A stretch of 32,821 nucleotides of DNA from Bacteroides sp. (GCA_023666835.1 JAMPBJ010000001.1:431194-464014); one strand, 5' to 3'. Shown: positions 17,818 to 28,195, counted from the first letter of the stretch. Notes: a model not told the origin generated them from the sequence alone. Numbers and translations are program-made.

Positions 17818-17825
17818 CAAAAGTA
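17818..17825 (-). promoter_or_regulatory. Promoter -7 box for threonine ammonia-lyase
   Basis: TACTTTTG on the minus strand fits TAnnTTTG exactly. No good TTTG element is found 19-21 bases upstream. The expected transcription start near 17811 leaves a leader of about 17 bases before the ATG at 17794. A run of eight T just upstream (17833-17826 region) might also end thi transcription. Confidence 0.6.
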
Positions 17826-17875
17826 GTAAAAAAAAGCGATTGTCTGAATAGAATGTCAATTATTATCGAAGTGTG

Positions 17876-18985
17876 TCAGTCGAATACGCGATCCCAGTCT
17901 TTCCACACGGCTTCATAGCCCAGTGCGCGTATCTCGTCGGCCACCTGTTGGGGCGTGCGAGAATCGGTCACCTCAAACTGTTCGAGTGCATCGGGAGTCG
18001 ACACATATCCGCCCGGCTCCGTCTTCGATCCGGCCGACATTGACGTAACTCCGAGCTTCATCATGTTGGCTCTGAATCGTGGACTTTCGCGCGTTGAATA
18101 ACTGATGTCGACATCGTGGTCGAATATGCGAAATGCAAATGTCACCTGCGCAAGTTCGCGATCGCTCATCACCACTTTTGGTTGATAGCCGCCCTCGGCG
18201 GGACACATGCGTGGGAAATTGATACTGTAGCGAGTGCGCCAGTAGTTGCGGCGCAAATACTGCAGATGGCGGGCCATCATCGTCACATCGGTGCGCCAGT
18301 CTTCAAGGCCGATCAGTACGCCCATGCCGATTTTGTGAACGCCGGCACGTCCCATACGGTCGAACCCGTTGACACGCCACTCAAAGATCGATTTCATGCC
18401 GCGCGGGTGATATTTCTTATAGTTGGCCTCGTTGTAGGTCTCCTGGAAACATACCACACCGTTGAGTCCGCTTTGTGTCAGGCGATAGTAGTCGCGTTCT
18501 TTCATCGGCATGACCTCAATGGTGAGGTTGTTGAAATACGGACGAGCCACATGTAGCACTTGCTCAAGATAGTCCACACCGTTGAGCGACGGAAATTCGC
18601 CCGACACAATCAGCAGATTTTCAAACGGTCCGAGCTTGCGGATCGCCTCGCATTCAGCCTTCACCTGGTCGAGGGTCAGAGTGACGCGAGTCAGTGGATT
18701 TGCATGGTTAAAACCACAATACACACATGAGTTGGTGCACGCATTCGACACGTAGAGAGGAATATACATCGATATGGTTTTACCGAAGCGTTCCAACGTG
18801 TAGCGATGCGACAGCTGAGCCATCTGCTCAAGATAGGGAGCTGCCGCCGGTGATATCAGAGCCATGAAGTCGTCGATGGTCAAATGCTCTTTAGCGAGAG
18901 CAATTTCAACGTCGCGCGATGTCTTAGAGGCTATCTCGGCACCGGTGGCATCCCAGTCATATTTTTTTAATTCGTCGTAGAACAT
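17876..18985 (-). CDS. thiH: 2-iminoacetate synthase ThiH
   Basis: A 369-residue radical SAM enzyme that cleaves tyrosine to 2-iminoacetate (dehydroglycine) and p-cresol; the former enters thiazole synthesis by ThiG. The cluster motif CTNSCVYC (Cys83, Cys87, Cys90) binds the [4Fe-4S] centre. NHANPLTRVTLTLDQV and the C-terminal SAGSKTEPGGY fit the ThiH branch rather than biotin synthase or HydG, and the thi neighbours settle it. Presence of thiH and absence of thiO means the thiazole route is the oxygen-independent one, in keeping with an anaerobe. It begins 6 bases after thiC and is the last gene of the operon. No strong terminator is seen; a weak hairpin before the T-run near 17826-17833 is possible. 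Confidence 0.95.
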   Translation of the reverse strand: MFYDELKKYDWDATGAEIASKTSRDVEIALAKEHLTIDDFMALISPAAAPYLEQMAQLSHRYTLERFGKTISMYIPLYVSNACTNSCVYCGFNHANPLTRVTLTLDQVKAECEAIRKLGPFENLLIVSGEFPSLNGVDYLEQVLHVARPYFNNLTIEVMPMKERDYYRLTQSGLNGVVCFQETYNEANYKKYHPRGMKSIFEWRVNGFDRMGRAGVHKIGMGVLIGLEDWRTDVTMMARHLQYLRRNYWRTRYSINFPRMCPAEGGYQPKVVMSDRELAQVTFAFRIFDHDVDISYSTRESPRFRANMMKLGVTSMSAGSKTEPGGYVSTPDALEQFEVTDSRTPQQVADEIRALGYEAVWKDWDRVFD

Positions 18986-18991
18986 ACTTGA

Positions 18992-20731
<1,740 letters not shown>

Positions 20732-20736
20732 TTAGA

Positions 20737-21510
20737 TCAGTCGAGAAATGAAGTGAGAGGACTTGTGGCAACAGCGCCGCTGCCTATGCTTCCGAGTCCG
20801 GCGAGATAGCCTGCGCGGCCGGCCTCAACGGCGAGTTTGAATGCGCGAGCCATTTCGACAGGATTGCCGGCTACGGCAATGGCCGTATTGACAAGCACAG
20901 CGTCGGCACCCATTTCCATAGCTTCGGCAGCGTGAGAAGGAGCGCCCAGGCCGGCATCGATCACAACGGGAACACGGCTTTCAGCTATGATGATCTCAAG
21001 CAAATCGCGGGTGCGCAGACCTTTGTTGGTCCCTATCGGGGCACCGAGTGGCATCACTGCAGCAGTGCCTACTTCCTCCAGGCGTTTGCAAAGCACAGGG
21101 TCGGCCTGGATGTAAGGCAAAACCTTGAATCCTTCTTTGGCAAGTATCTCCGTGGCTTCCAGAGTCTCTATCGGATCCGGCAACAGATACTTCGGATCAG
21201 GGTGTATTTCAAGTTTTATGAAATCAGTGCCGAAACATTCGCGCGCGAGCCGAGCCGCTATGACAGCTTCCTGGGCATTTCGCACGCCCGATGTGTTGGG
21301 CAGGAACTGCACATGGTCGCGGTTGATGTGACGCAGCATGTCGTCTTCCTCCTCGTTTTGCATATCTATACGCTTCATGGCCACAGTGATCATCTGTGAG
21401 CCGGAAGCCAGAATGCTGTCGAGCATGAGTCGGTTGGATGAGAATTTCCCAGTACCGACAAAGAGGCGTGAAGTAAATTCGCGTCCTCCTATTATCAATT
21501 TATCGTCCAT
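20737..21510 (-). CDS. thiG: Thiazole synthase ThiG
   Basis: A 257-residue (beta/alpha)8 enzyme that joins 1-deoxy-D-xylulose 5-phosphate, the imine from ThiH, and sulfur from ThiS thiocarboxylate to form the thiazole phosphate. The Schiff-base lysine is Lys99 in [10 protein letters not shown], and the phosphate-binding glycines are in [29 protein letters not shown], with the opening [17 protein letters not shown] typical of the family. It stands 36 bases after thiE and 38 bases before thiC. Its DXP substrate is also the substrate of Dxr, whose gene is elsewhere in this window, so the two pathways compete for one metabolite. Confidence 0.96.
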   Translation of the reverse strand: MDDKLIIGGREFTSRLFVGTGKFSSNRLMLDSILASGSQMITVAMKRIDMQNEEEDDMLRHINRDHVQFLPNTSGVRNAQEAVIAARLARECFGTDFIKLEIHPDPKYLLPDPIETLEATEILAKEGFKVLPYIQADPVLCKRLEEVGTAAVMPLGAPIGTNKGLRTRDLLEIIIAESRVPVVIDAGLGAPSHAAEAMEMGADAVLVNTAIAVAGNPVEMARAFKLAVEAGRAGYLAGLGSIGSGAVATSPLTSFLD

Positions 21511-21546
21511 ATAAGAAATGTATGATTGTTATTTCCTGTTTAAAGA

Positions 21547-22173
21547 TTACTGTGGAATCCCTTCAAGTTGTTCAAGGATCTTGCCGGTGGCCAGCATTGG
21601 ATCGGGAGCATCGGCGATGGCCGACGACACTGCTATGCCATTGACGCCTGTCTGCATGATCGGCTTGACATCGTCGATGTCGATGCCACCAATTGCCACT
21701 ATAGGCAACTCGATTCCGGCGTCGCGCACTGTTTTCACCACCTCGCGGTAGCCTTCAAGCCCGAGCACCGGTGCAAGATTTTTCTTGGTGATAGTGAACT
21801 GATACGGGCCAAGACCAACATAGTCCACATCTTTTCCTTTGAATTTCAGTATGTCTTCGGCAGTGTTGGCTGTCACACCGATTATGGCGTGCGGGCCGAG
21901 AAGTTCGCGGGCCTGCATCGGATCCATATCCTCTTTGCCGAGATGTACGCCCGACACTTTCAATTCGTTGACCAGCGACACGCGGTCGTCGATGACCAGG
22001 AATGTATCGGTTTCGCGACACATTGGTATCAATTCCAAAGCAACTTGGCGCACTTCTTCGTCAGTGGCATCTTTCATTCTGAGCTGCACCCAGCGGCATC
22101 CGCCTTCGATTGCCATTTGCACTTCTTCTGCAATGGAATATCTGTCTGAATTTTTGGTTATAAACTGTAGCAT
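21547..22173 (-). CDS. thiE: Thiamine phosphate synthase ThiE
   Basis: A 208-residue (beta/alpha)8 enzyme that couples the pyrimidine diphosphate to the thiazole phosphate to give thiamine phosphate. The sequence holds the diphosphate and magnesium sites expected of a true synthase: VQLRMKDATDEE, FLVIDDRVSLV, GVHLGKEDM, and the substrate loop YQFTITKKNLAPVLG, followed by VAIGGIDIDDV. The presence of this full set marks it as the active enzyme when compared with the shorter paralogue encoded just upstream. It starts 6 bases after that paralogue's stop. Confidence 0.93.
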   Translation of the reverse strand: MLQFITKNSDRYSIAEEVQMAIEGGCRWVQLRMKDATDEEVRQVALELIPMCRETDTFLVIDDRVSLVNELKVSGVHLGKEDMDPMQARELLGPHAIIGVTANTAEDILKFKGKDVDYVGLGPYQFTITKKNLAPVLGLEGYREVVKTVRDAGIELPIVAIGGIDIDDVKPIMQTGVNGIAVSSAIADAPDPMLATGKILEQLEGIPQ

Positions 22174-22179
22174 ATCGTG

Positions 22180-22728
22180 TTATATAAAAAGTTTAATGGC
22201 ACCAAGCACCGCATAGCCCGAAAATCCGAGCTGCTCCACGATGTCGATGCGGTCGGGAGTAACGCCTCCCAAAGCTATAACATCCGTGGCGGCGGTTTCG
22301 TTTAAAGCCTTAAGATCTTTATGACTGAAAGCAGCTCGATATCCTTGTTTGGAAATGGAGTCAAACACCGGGCTTATAGTGACATAATCGAATCCTGTGG
22401 CCTCCTCAACCTCAGCAATTGTGTGGCACGATCGACTCATCGCCCCGTTATAACCGGCCGGCAGCTCCGGGTTGCGACCATTGAGATGTAGTCCTCCAAG
22501 CTGATAATCACCAACAAGTCCGAAATGATCATGAAGTCGCAGATGCCCGTGCCAACGCGAGGGTATTGACTCGATGAGCCGACGCATGTCGGGTTCAGAA
22601 ATACCCGGATGGCGAAGATGGATCACATCCCATCCATCGTCGAGCAATCGTTCGATCAAATCCACCTCATCGGGCTGCACATGCTCCGGAGTGATGCAGA
22701 TTCGTTTCAGACCTCTTTCATCCGCCAT
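22180..22728 (-). CDS. TenI-like paralogue of thiamine phosphate synthase
   Basis: A 182-residue protein of the ThiE/TenI fold: VIHLRHPGISEPDMRRLI, LRLHDHFGLV, GGLHLNGRNPEL, and VIALGGVTPDRIDIV line up with the ThiE strands. It lacks the RMKD and TxTKK substrate loop of the true synthase; the loop reads DSISKQGYRAAF instead. In Bacillus, TenI speeds up the tautomer change of thiazole phosphate made by ThiG, and a similar helper role is plausible here because it sits among thiS, thiE and thiG. It could also be a second, degenerate synthase. Its start overlaps the end of thiS by 11 bases. Confidence 0.8.
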   Translation of the reverse strand: MADERGLKRICITPEHVQPDEVDLIERLLDDGWDVIHLRHPGISEPDMRRLIESIPSRWHGHLRLHDHFGLVGDYQLGGLHLNGRNPELPAGYNGAMSRSCHTIAEVEEATGFDYVTISPVFDSISKQGYRAAFSHKDLKALNETAATDVIALGGVTPDRIDIVEQLGFSGYAVLGAIKLFI

Positions 22729-22918
22729 AACAGGCTTGAATAATTATAATCTTGTCGTTGTCGGCCGGGCAATAACTTTCCTTTTTGTCGCGTGGAAGCA
22801 CTGCACCGTTCACGGCCACAGCTTTCCCCTTAAGGTCGATGGACCGCTCGGCAAGGAGCTCGCTCAGAGTGATTCCATCGCGAGCATCAATCACTTCATT
22901 GTTGATTGTCACCTTCAT
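22718..22918 (-). CDS. thiS: Sulfur carrier protein ThiS
   Basis: A 66-residue ubiquitin-like protein. It has the family's length, the beta-grasp opening MKVTINNEVIDARDGITLSE, and ends in the essential Gly-Gly, after ACY. The C-terminal glycine is normally adenylated by ThiF and turned into a thiocarboxylate that gives sulfur to ThiG. No thiF gene lies in this operon, so activation must rely on an enzyme encoded elsewhere. Its 5' end overlaps the end of thiD by 23 bases, and its 3' end overlaps the TenI-like gene by 11 bases, which points to tight translational coupling. Confidence 0.92.
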   Translation of the reverse strand: MKVTINNEVIDARDGITLSELLAERSIDLKGKAVAVNGAVLPRDKKESYCPADNDKIIIIQACYGG

Positions 22919-23750
22919 TTGTAACGTTATTTTGGTTTACATTGAATTTCATGTGGCGCGGTCCGAAAAGATGGTTGACAGGTCCGTGTCCGTGACCGAT
23001 CCTTACCTTCGCTCCGGCACGTAGCGCGCGAGTCACAAACAGTTTGCCGCGCACGCAAGCCTCCTCAATATCAAAGCCAAGAGCAAGATACGATGCTATA
23101 GCCGACGACAGCGTGCACCCGGTGCCATGCGTATTGCGCGTGTCGACGGCATCGGCTGTCAAAATCGTCAGTTCATCATCGTTCTCCAGCATCAGATAGT
23201 CCACCTTTACATCCGTCCGCTCATAGTCGCCACCCTTAAGCAGAATGTTTCGGCATCCCATCTCGCGGAGTTTGTCGGCCTGAGCGCGGGGATCTTCAGT
23301 CCCAGTCAGTTCTATGGCTTCATTGCGGTTTGGAGTGACGAGTGTGGCGAGCGGAAACAATCGGTCGACCACGGCTTTTATGGCATCATGCTCCATCAGA
23401 AGCGAACCTGAAGTCGACACCATCACCGGGTCGACCACCAGTCGCCGGATACCGTTGCTTTCTATGGCATCGGCCACGGCTTCAACCGTAGGACGGTTGA
23501 AAAGCATGCCGGTCTTTGCCGCCAGCGGCGGGATGTCGACACAGCACATATCGATCTGCTTTCGCACGATGTCGGGCGACAACGTGGCCACGTCGCTCAC
23601 GCCACAAGTGTTCTGACATGTAATGGCGGTGATGGCACTCATGGCATAGCACCCGATGGCCGATATCGTCTTGATATCAGCCTGTATGCCCGCGCCTCCC
23701 GAACAATCGGAGCCGGCCACAGTCAATACCGGAATATACTCTTTGGACAT
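22896..23750 (-). CDS. thiD: Hydroxymethylpyrimidine / phosphomethylpyrimidine kinase ThiD
   Basis: A 284-residue ribokinase-fold enzyme that phosphorylates HMP and HMP phosphate to the diphosphate used by ThiE. Motifs are VAGSDCSGGAGIQADIKT near the start, VDPVMVSTSG, and NTHGTGCTLSSAIASYLA with the general base and anion hole. The ATG at 23750 is preferred over an in-frame start at 23792, which would add 14 residues unlike the family. The last 20 or so residues (MKFNVNQNNVTNEGDNQQ) are polar and run past the normal end into thiS. It is the first gene of the operon, about 100 bases after the TPP riboswitch; in many relatives thiS or thiC leads instead. Confidence 0.95.
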   Translation of the reverse strand: MSKEYIPVLTVAGSDCSGGAGIQADIKTISAIGCYAMSAITAITCQNTCGVSDVATLSPDIVRKQIDMCCVDIPPLAAKTGMLFNRPTVEAVADAIESNGIRRLVVDPVMVSTSGSLLMEHDAIKAVVDRLFPLATLVTPNRNEAIELTGTEDPRAQADKLREMGCRNILLKGGDYERTDVKVDYLMLENDDELTILTADAVDTRNTHGTGCTLSSAIASYLALGFDIEEACVRGKLFVTRALRAGAKVRIGHGHGPVNHLFGPRHMKFNVNQNNVTNEGDNQQ

Positions 23751-23818
23751 AACTTGAGGTCTCTTTTGTTTATCAGGGTGCCGGCACGTCATTGCCGATC
23801 CTTAGCCTCAAGGCCGCA

Positions 23819-23840
23819 AGTCAGCCGCCAATGGCGGACT
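23819..23840 (-). promoter_or_regulatory. Hairpin in the riboswitch expression platform
   Basis: Just downstream of the riboswitch core the minus strand reads CCGCC-ATT-GGCGG (23837-23825), flanked by AGT and GACT that can extend the stem. No T-run follows, so this is not a plain intrinsic terminator. It may pair in alternative ways with the riboswitch or hide a translation signal; the mechanism is inference. Confidence 0.45.
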
Positions 23841-23851
23841 TCGGAGCGACT

Positions 23852-23944
23852 CACAATCCCTGCGACGGTACTGGCCGTATCAGGTTCGGAGGGTATCGAT
23901 CTCAGCCCTGTTTTCGCCTTCAATGGCGCATCGGGCACCCCTTT
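23852..23944 (-). ncRNA. TPP riboswitch (THI element)
   Basis: On the minus strand, the conserved parts appear in order: GGGGTGCCC at the 5' side, a short P3 hairpin (CGCC/GGCG), AGGGCTGAGAT, ATACCCTCCGAACCTGATA, and the closing CGCAGGGATTGTG. CTGAGA and GAACCTGAT are the signature bases that hold the pyrimidine and diphosphate of thiamine pyrophosphate. It lies about 100 bases before thiD in a leader of about 200 bases, so it should shut off the whole operon when TPP is plentiful. No intrinsic terminator follows, so control may act on translation, by Rho, or by a weak pause. Confidence 0.95.
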
Positions 23945-23958
23945 GTTTGTCTTGTGCA

Positions 23959-23990
23959 CAAAAATAGACAATATAATCCTAACATCAAAA
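23959..23990 (-). promoter_or_regulatory. Promoter of the thiamine operon
   Basis: On the minus strand TTTTG (23990-23986), a 19-base spacer, then TATTTTTG (23966-23959), a complete match to the Bacteroidetes consensus. The expected start near 23952 lies just before the riboswitch core. Confidence 0.85.
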
Positions 23991-24044
23991 TTTATTTTCG
24001 CACGGCGTTTTCAAATTCACAATGGTGTTTTCACTTTATTTTTG

Positions 24045-24052
24045 TATCTTTG
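24045..24052 (+). promoter_or_regulatory. Promoter -7 box for the parE operon
   Basis: TATCTTTG fits TAnnTTTG and is followed by a leader of about 30 bases before the ATG at 24090. An overlapping TATTTTTG at 24037-24044 also fits. No clear TTTG at the right spacing is seen for either. It is divergent from the thi promoter, with about 55 bases between the two elements. Confidence 0.65.
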
Positions 24053-24089
24053 CAAGCTATAACTCTCCCCTATTTTACATTCTCACAAT

Positions 24090-26048
24090 ATGATTCCACA
24101 AGACATACTTCCGCAACCGACCGACGAAACGCCAATCGACTCAACGCCCCGTCGCGATCCCAACTACGACGAGGACGACATCAAGACCCTTGAATGGAAC
24201 GAGCATATCCGACGCCGCCCCGGCATGTACATCGGCAAACTCGGCGATGGCAGCAGCCCCGACGACGGCATCTATGTTCTCCTCAAGGAGGTGCTCGACA
24301 ACTCCATCGATGAATACATGATGGGCTTCGGAAAACAAATTGCGGTCGACGTCACCGGCGAGACAGTCAGCGTGCGCGACTATGGACGCGGCATACCCCT
24401 GGGCAAACTCGTCGAGGCATCTTCGCGAATGAACACCGGCGGAAAATACGACTCCAAGGCCTTCAAAAAATCTGTCGGACTCAACGGTGTAGGCATCAAG
24501 GCCGTCAATGCCCTTTCCGATGAATTTTTCATCAAATCGGTGCGCGACGGTCAGATGAAAAGCATTCTCTACCACCACGGCAACATCGTCGAGGAATCAC
24601 CCGTGGAACCTTGCGACGAACCCGATGGCACCCTCGTCAGATTCACCCCCGACCCCACGCTGTTTCGCGACTACCGCTACCGCGAGGAACTGATTCTGCC
24701 GCTTTTAAAGAACTACACGTTTCTCAACACCGGGCTGACCATCGTGTTCAATGGCAAGCGGTTCTCTTCACGCAACGGCCTGCTTGACCTTCTGCGCGAA
24801 CAGATGACCGACGAACCGCTCTACCCGATCGTGCATCTCAAAGGCGACGACATAGAGATAGCCTTCACCCACGCCAATCGATACGGCGAAGAATACTACT
24901 CGTTTGTCAACGGCCAGCATACCACCCAGGGAGGCACGCATCTGACCGCCTTCAAGGAAGCATTCTCACGCACCGTAAAAGAATACTACAACAAACCCAA
25001 TTTTGAATATGCCGACATCAGAGGCGGCATCGTTGCGGCCATCTCGATAAAGGTAGAAGAGCCGGTGTTTGAATCGCAGACCAAAACACGCCTCGGCTCC
25101 CGCGACATGGGACCTGATGGCCCGACCGTGGCCAAATTCATCAGCGACTTTATCAAGAAGGAAGTCGACGACTATCTCCACCGCGACCTCCCCACGGCCG
25201 ATGTGATCCTCAAGAAAATCCAGGCCAACGAACGCGAGCGCAAAGCCATGGCCGGAATCACCAAAAAAGCTCGCGAGCAGGCCAAGAAGATCAATCTGCA
25301 CAACAAAAAGCTTCTCGACTGCCGCATCCATCTCAACGACCCCAAAGGCGACGACCAACTGAAACTCGAATCCTCGATATTCATCACCGAGGGCGACTCG
25401 GCCGCCGGCTCGATCACCAAGATACGCAACGTGGCCACCCAGGCAGTGTTCTCTCTGCGAGGCAAACCCAAAAACACCTACGGCAAAACCAAAAAGATGG
25501 TCTACGAAAACGAGGAATTCAATCTTCTCCAGGCCGCCCTCAACATCGAGGAAAGCATCGACAACCTGCGCTACAACAAGGTGATCATAGCCACCGATGC
25601 CGACGTCGACGGAATGCACATACGCATGCTTCTGCTCACTTTCTTCCTGCAGTTCTTCCCCGACCTGATCAAGCGCGGACATGTCTACATTCTTCAGACT
25701 CCCCTCTTCCGTGTCCGCAACAAAAAGACATCCAAACGCTCGTCGGGTGCATCGGCCAAAGAAAAGGCCGACGAGACTTACTACTGCTACAGCGACGAAG
25801 AACGCATCGCTGCCATCGATCGTCTGGGCGCCAACGCCGAAATCACCCGATTCAAAGGTCTCGGCGAGATCTCGCCCGACGAATTCGCAGGCTTCATCGG
25901 AGAGGACATGCGCGCCGACCGCGTGTCGATGCATAAGGAAGACGGTGTGGCCGAACTGCTCCGCTTCTACATGGGTAAAAATTCAATCGAGCGACAGAAC
26001 TTCATCATCGACAACCTTGTTATTGAAGATGACTCCCAGATTTCATAA
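24090..26048 (+). CDS. parE: DNA topoisomerase IV subunit B (ParE)
   Basis: A 652-residue type IIA topoisomerase ATPase subunit. The GHKL ATPase part shows [10 protein letters not shown] (Glu67 and Asn71), [11 protein letters not shown] and [13 protein letters not shown], then the transducer domain and the Toprim domain with EGDSAAGS (Glu434) and the acidic triad DADVDGMH (Asp503, 505, 507). The protein ends with the usual [12 protein letters not shown] and [13 protein letters not shown]. The features [20 protein letters not shown] and the link with coaD agree with ParE of Bacteroides rather than GyrB, which usually has a different LRGK context. With ParC it unlinks daughter chromosomes. It heads the + strand operon; coaD follows after 35 bases. 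An acidic N-terminal 30 residues precede the ATPase domain. Confidence 0.88.
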   Translation: MIPQDILPQPTDETPIDSTPRRDPNYDEDDIKTLEWNEHIRRRPGMYIGKLGDGSSPDDGIYVLLKEVLDNSIDEYMMGFGKQIAVDVTGETVSVRDYGRGIPLGKLVEASSRMNTGGKYDSKAFKKSVGLNGVGIKAVNALSDEFFIKSVRDGQMKSILYHHGNIVEESPVEPCDEPDGTLVRFTPDPTLFRDYRYREELILPLLKNYTFLNTGLTIVFNGKRFSSRNGLLDLLREQMTDEPLYPIVHLKGDDIEIAFTHANRYGEEYYSFVNGQHTTQGGTHLTAFKEAFSRTVKEYYNKPNFEYADIRGGIVAAISIKVEEPVFESQTKTRLGSRDMGPDGPTVAKFISDFIKKEVDDYLHRDLPTADVILKKIQANERERKAMAGITKKAREQAKKINLHNKKLLDCRIHLNDPKGDDQLKLESSIFITEGDSAAGSITKIRNVATQAVFSLRGKPKNTYGKTKKMVYENEEFNLLQAALNIEESIDNLRYNKVIIATDADVDGMHIRMLLLTFFLQFFPDLIKRGHVYILQTPLFRVRNKKTSKRSSGASAKEKADETYYCYSDEERIAAIDRLGANAEITRFKGLGEISPDEFAGFIGEDMRADRVSMHKEDGVAELLRFYMGKNSIERQNFIIDNLVIEDDSQIS

Positions 26049-26083
26049 ATCGACTCATCACAATTCATCCATCTCATCCGACA

Positions 26084-26545
26084 ATGCCTAACAACAACCC
26101 TACGACCCAACGCACAGCACTCTACGCCGGTTCGTTCAATCCGTTCACCATCGGACACCTATCGATCCTTCGACGCGGCCTCGAGCTCTTCGACCGTGTG
26201 GTGGTGATGATCGGCATCAACGGCTCCAAAAACGAAAAGGCCGAAGATCCGGCCATGCTTCAAAGCCGCCTATCGAAATTGCCCGGGCTCGAAGGCGTAG
26301 AAGTGATCGCTTGGGATGGACTGACTGTCGACGCAGCCGCCCAGGTCGGTGCCCGCTGGCTCCTTCGTGGAGTGCGATCGGTGGCCGATTACGAATACGA
26401 GCGAAACCTTGCCGACATCAACCGCCGCATCTCCGGCCTCGAAACCGTAGTTCTGTTTGCCCAACCCGACACCGCCATGATATCCTCAAGCATGGTCAGG
26501 GAATTACGACACTTCGGACGCAACGTCGACGACCTTATCGTTTAG
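26084..26545 (+). CDS. coaD: Pantetheine-phosphate adenylyltransferase CoaD
   Basis: A 153-residue nucleotidyltransferase that joins ATP and 4'-phosphopantetheine to make dephospho-CoA, the penultimate step of coenzyme A synthesis. The opening ALYAGSFNPFTIGHLSIL holds the TxGH-type ATP motif, with Asn in place of the more common Asp of GSFDP; GARWLLRGVRSVADYEYE and the final ISSSMVREL fit the family. It lies 35 bases after parE and 48 bases before the S41 peptidase gene in the same operon. The length is slightly below the E. coli enzyme but normal for this phylum. Confidence 0.95.
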   Translation: MPNNNPTTQRTALYAGSFNPFTIGHLSILRRGLELFDRVVVMIGINGSKNEKAEDPAMLQSRLSKLPGLEGVEVIAWDGLTVDAAAQVGARWLLRGVRSVADYEYERNLADINRRISGLETVVLFAQPDTAMISSSMVRELRHFGRNVDDLIV

Positions 26546-26593
26546 TCCTCTTCTCACACCTTATTATATAGACAACGAATTTCAACAATCACG

Positions 26594-28195
26594 ATGAAAC
26601 GCACCATAACCTCAGTCATAGCAGCCCTGTTTCTCTGTCTGAACCTCTGCGCCCAGACCATGAGCAACGACTCTAAACTTCGCTATGCCAACAAGATAAT
26701 TGAGCGATACTATGTCGACACCATCAACATGGACAGCATCACCGAAGAGGCCATCCGGGCCATGCTCCGCACGCTTGATCCTCACTCGGAATACACCAAC
26801 CGTGAAGAAACCATAGAGTTGACCGAACCACTCCAGGGCAATTTCTCCGGCATCGGCATCCAGTTCAACATGGTCAACGACACCATCTACGTGATCCAAC
26901 CCGTGGCCGGCGGTCCCTGCGAAAAAGTAGGCATCGTGGCCGGCGACCGCATCATCTCAGCCAACGACTCCATACTCTCGGGCGTCAAAAAGAAAAACAC
27001 CGACGTGATGAAAGTGCTCCGCGGCCCCAAGGGTTCCAAGGTCAACCTCAAGGTGCTTCGCCGCGGCGTCGACCATCCCATCGACTTTATGGTCACCCGC
27101 GACGACATACCAATCAACAGCATCGACGCCGCCTACATGGCCACACCCACAGTGGGCTACATCAAGCTGAGCCGTTTTGCCGAAAAATCGGCCGAAGAGA
27201 TCGAAGACGCTATCAAGCAGTTGAAAAAGCAGGGCATGAGAGATCTGATCATTGACCTCGAATACAATGGCGGCGGATATCTCAATTCGGCTCGCGATAT
27301 AGCCGGAATGTTCCTCAACCACGGCGATCTGATCGTTTTTACCAAAGGCGACAAAGTCCCCGACAGCAAAATGAACTCTTCGTCAGGCAAAAAATTCGAC
27401 GGCAAAGTCGTCATTATGGTCAACCAGTATTCCGCCTCGGCAAGTGAGATCCTTTCCGGCGCCATTCAGGACCACGACCGAGGTGTGATTGTAGGTCGCC
27501 GTACATTCGGCAAAGGCCTTGTGCAGCGGCCATTCCCCTTCCCCGACGGTTCGATGATTCGTCTGACCATCGCCCGCTACTACACTCCTTCGGGACGTTG
27601 CATCCAGAAGCCCTACACTCCGGGCGACGAGGATTCATATGCCGGCGACATCCTTTCGCGCTACCAATCCGGCGAACTGACAAGCTCCGACAGCGTTCAT
27701 CTCGAAGGTCTTCCGAAGTTTGAAACCCTGGTCAACCACCGACCGGTCTACGGTGGCGGAGGCATCATGCCCGACATTTTTGTAGCCATCGACACTACCG
27801 CTTCCAACGACTATTCACGCGATCTGCTCGCCCGCGGCATCTACAATAATTTCTGCATCAACTACATCGACGAGCACCGCAAGGAACTAAAGAAGCAGTT
27901 CCGGACCGAGGATCAGTTTGTCAGCGAGTTCCGGGTCGACTATTCTCTGATGAAACAGTTCCGCAACTTCGCCGCCAAAGAAGGTGTCGAAGCCAAGGAT
28001 GAACAGCAGTTTCTCGACGTGGCTCCCACCATCGCCACCATCATCAAGGCTTATATCGGACGCGACATGTTCACCCAGTCGACCTACTATCGCATTGTCA
28101 ACAACATCAGCAACGAATACAGGGAGGCTCTGCGCATCATAACCGACGACGATGCCTATTACAAAATTCTTACAGGCAACGATGTCAGCAAATAA
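26594..28195 (+). CDS. S41 family C-terminal processing peptidase
   Basis: A 533-residue serine protease of the Prc/CtpA family that trims C-termini of envelope proteins. A Sec signal peptide (LFLCLNLCAQ) sends it to the periplasm. A PDZ domain follows at about residues 76-165 (NFSGIGIQFN, GPCEKVGIVAGDRI). The catalytic pair is Ser282 in YSASASE and Lys307 in TFGKGLVQ, 25 residues apart as in known members. The tail of about 140 residues beyond the protease core (YINYIDEHRKELKKQF onwards) is helical and typical of Bacteroidetes forms. It lies between coaD and ispD; its 3' end overlaps ispD by 14 bases. A cysteine next to the signal cleavage region (LNLCAQ) could make it a lipoprotein, but the match to the lipobox is poor. 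Confidence 0.94.
   Translation: MKRTITSVIAALFLCLNLCAQTMSNDSKLRYANKIIERYYVDTINMDSITEEAIRAMLRTLDPHSEYTNREETIELTEPLQGNFSGIGIQFNMVNDTIYVIQPVAGGPCEKVGIVAGDRIISANDSILSGVKKKNTDVMKVLRGPKGSKVNLKVLRRGVDHPIDFMVTRDDIPINSIDAAYMATPTVGYIKLSRFAEKSAEEIEDAIKQLKKQGMRDLIIDLEYNGGGYLNSARDIAGMFLNHGDLIVFTKGDKVPDSKMNSSSGKKFDGKVVIMVNQYSASASEILSGAIQDHDRGVIVGRRTFGKGLVQRPFPFPDGSMIRLTIARYYTPSGRCIQKPYTPGDEDSYAGDILSRYQSGELTSSDSVHLEGLPKFETLVNHRPVYGGGGIMPDIFVAIDTTASNDYSRDLLARGIYNNFCINYIDEHRKELKKQFRTEDQFVSEFRVDYSLMKQFRNFAAKEGVEAKDEQQFLDVAPTIATIIKAYIGRDMFTQSTYYRIVNNISNEYREALRIITDDDAYYKILTGNDVSK

Noticed and set aside
24966-25934. A 322-codon minus strand open frame opposite parE
   Set aside because: Opposite a certain topoisomerase gene; the Val/Gly/Phe-rich translation has no known motif.
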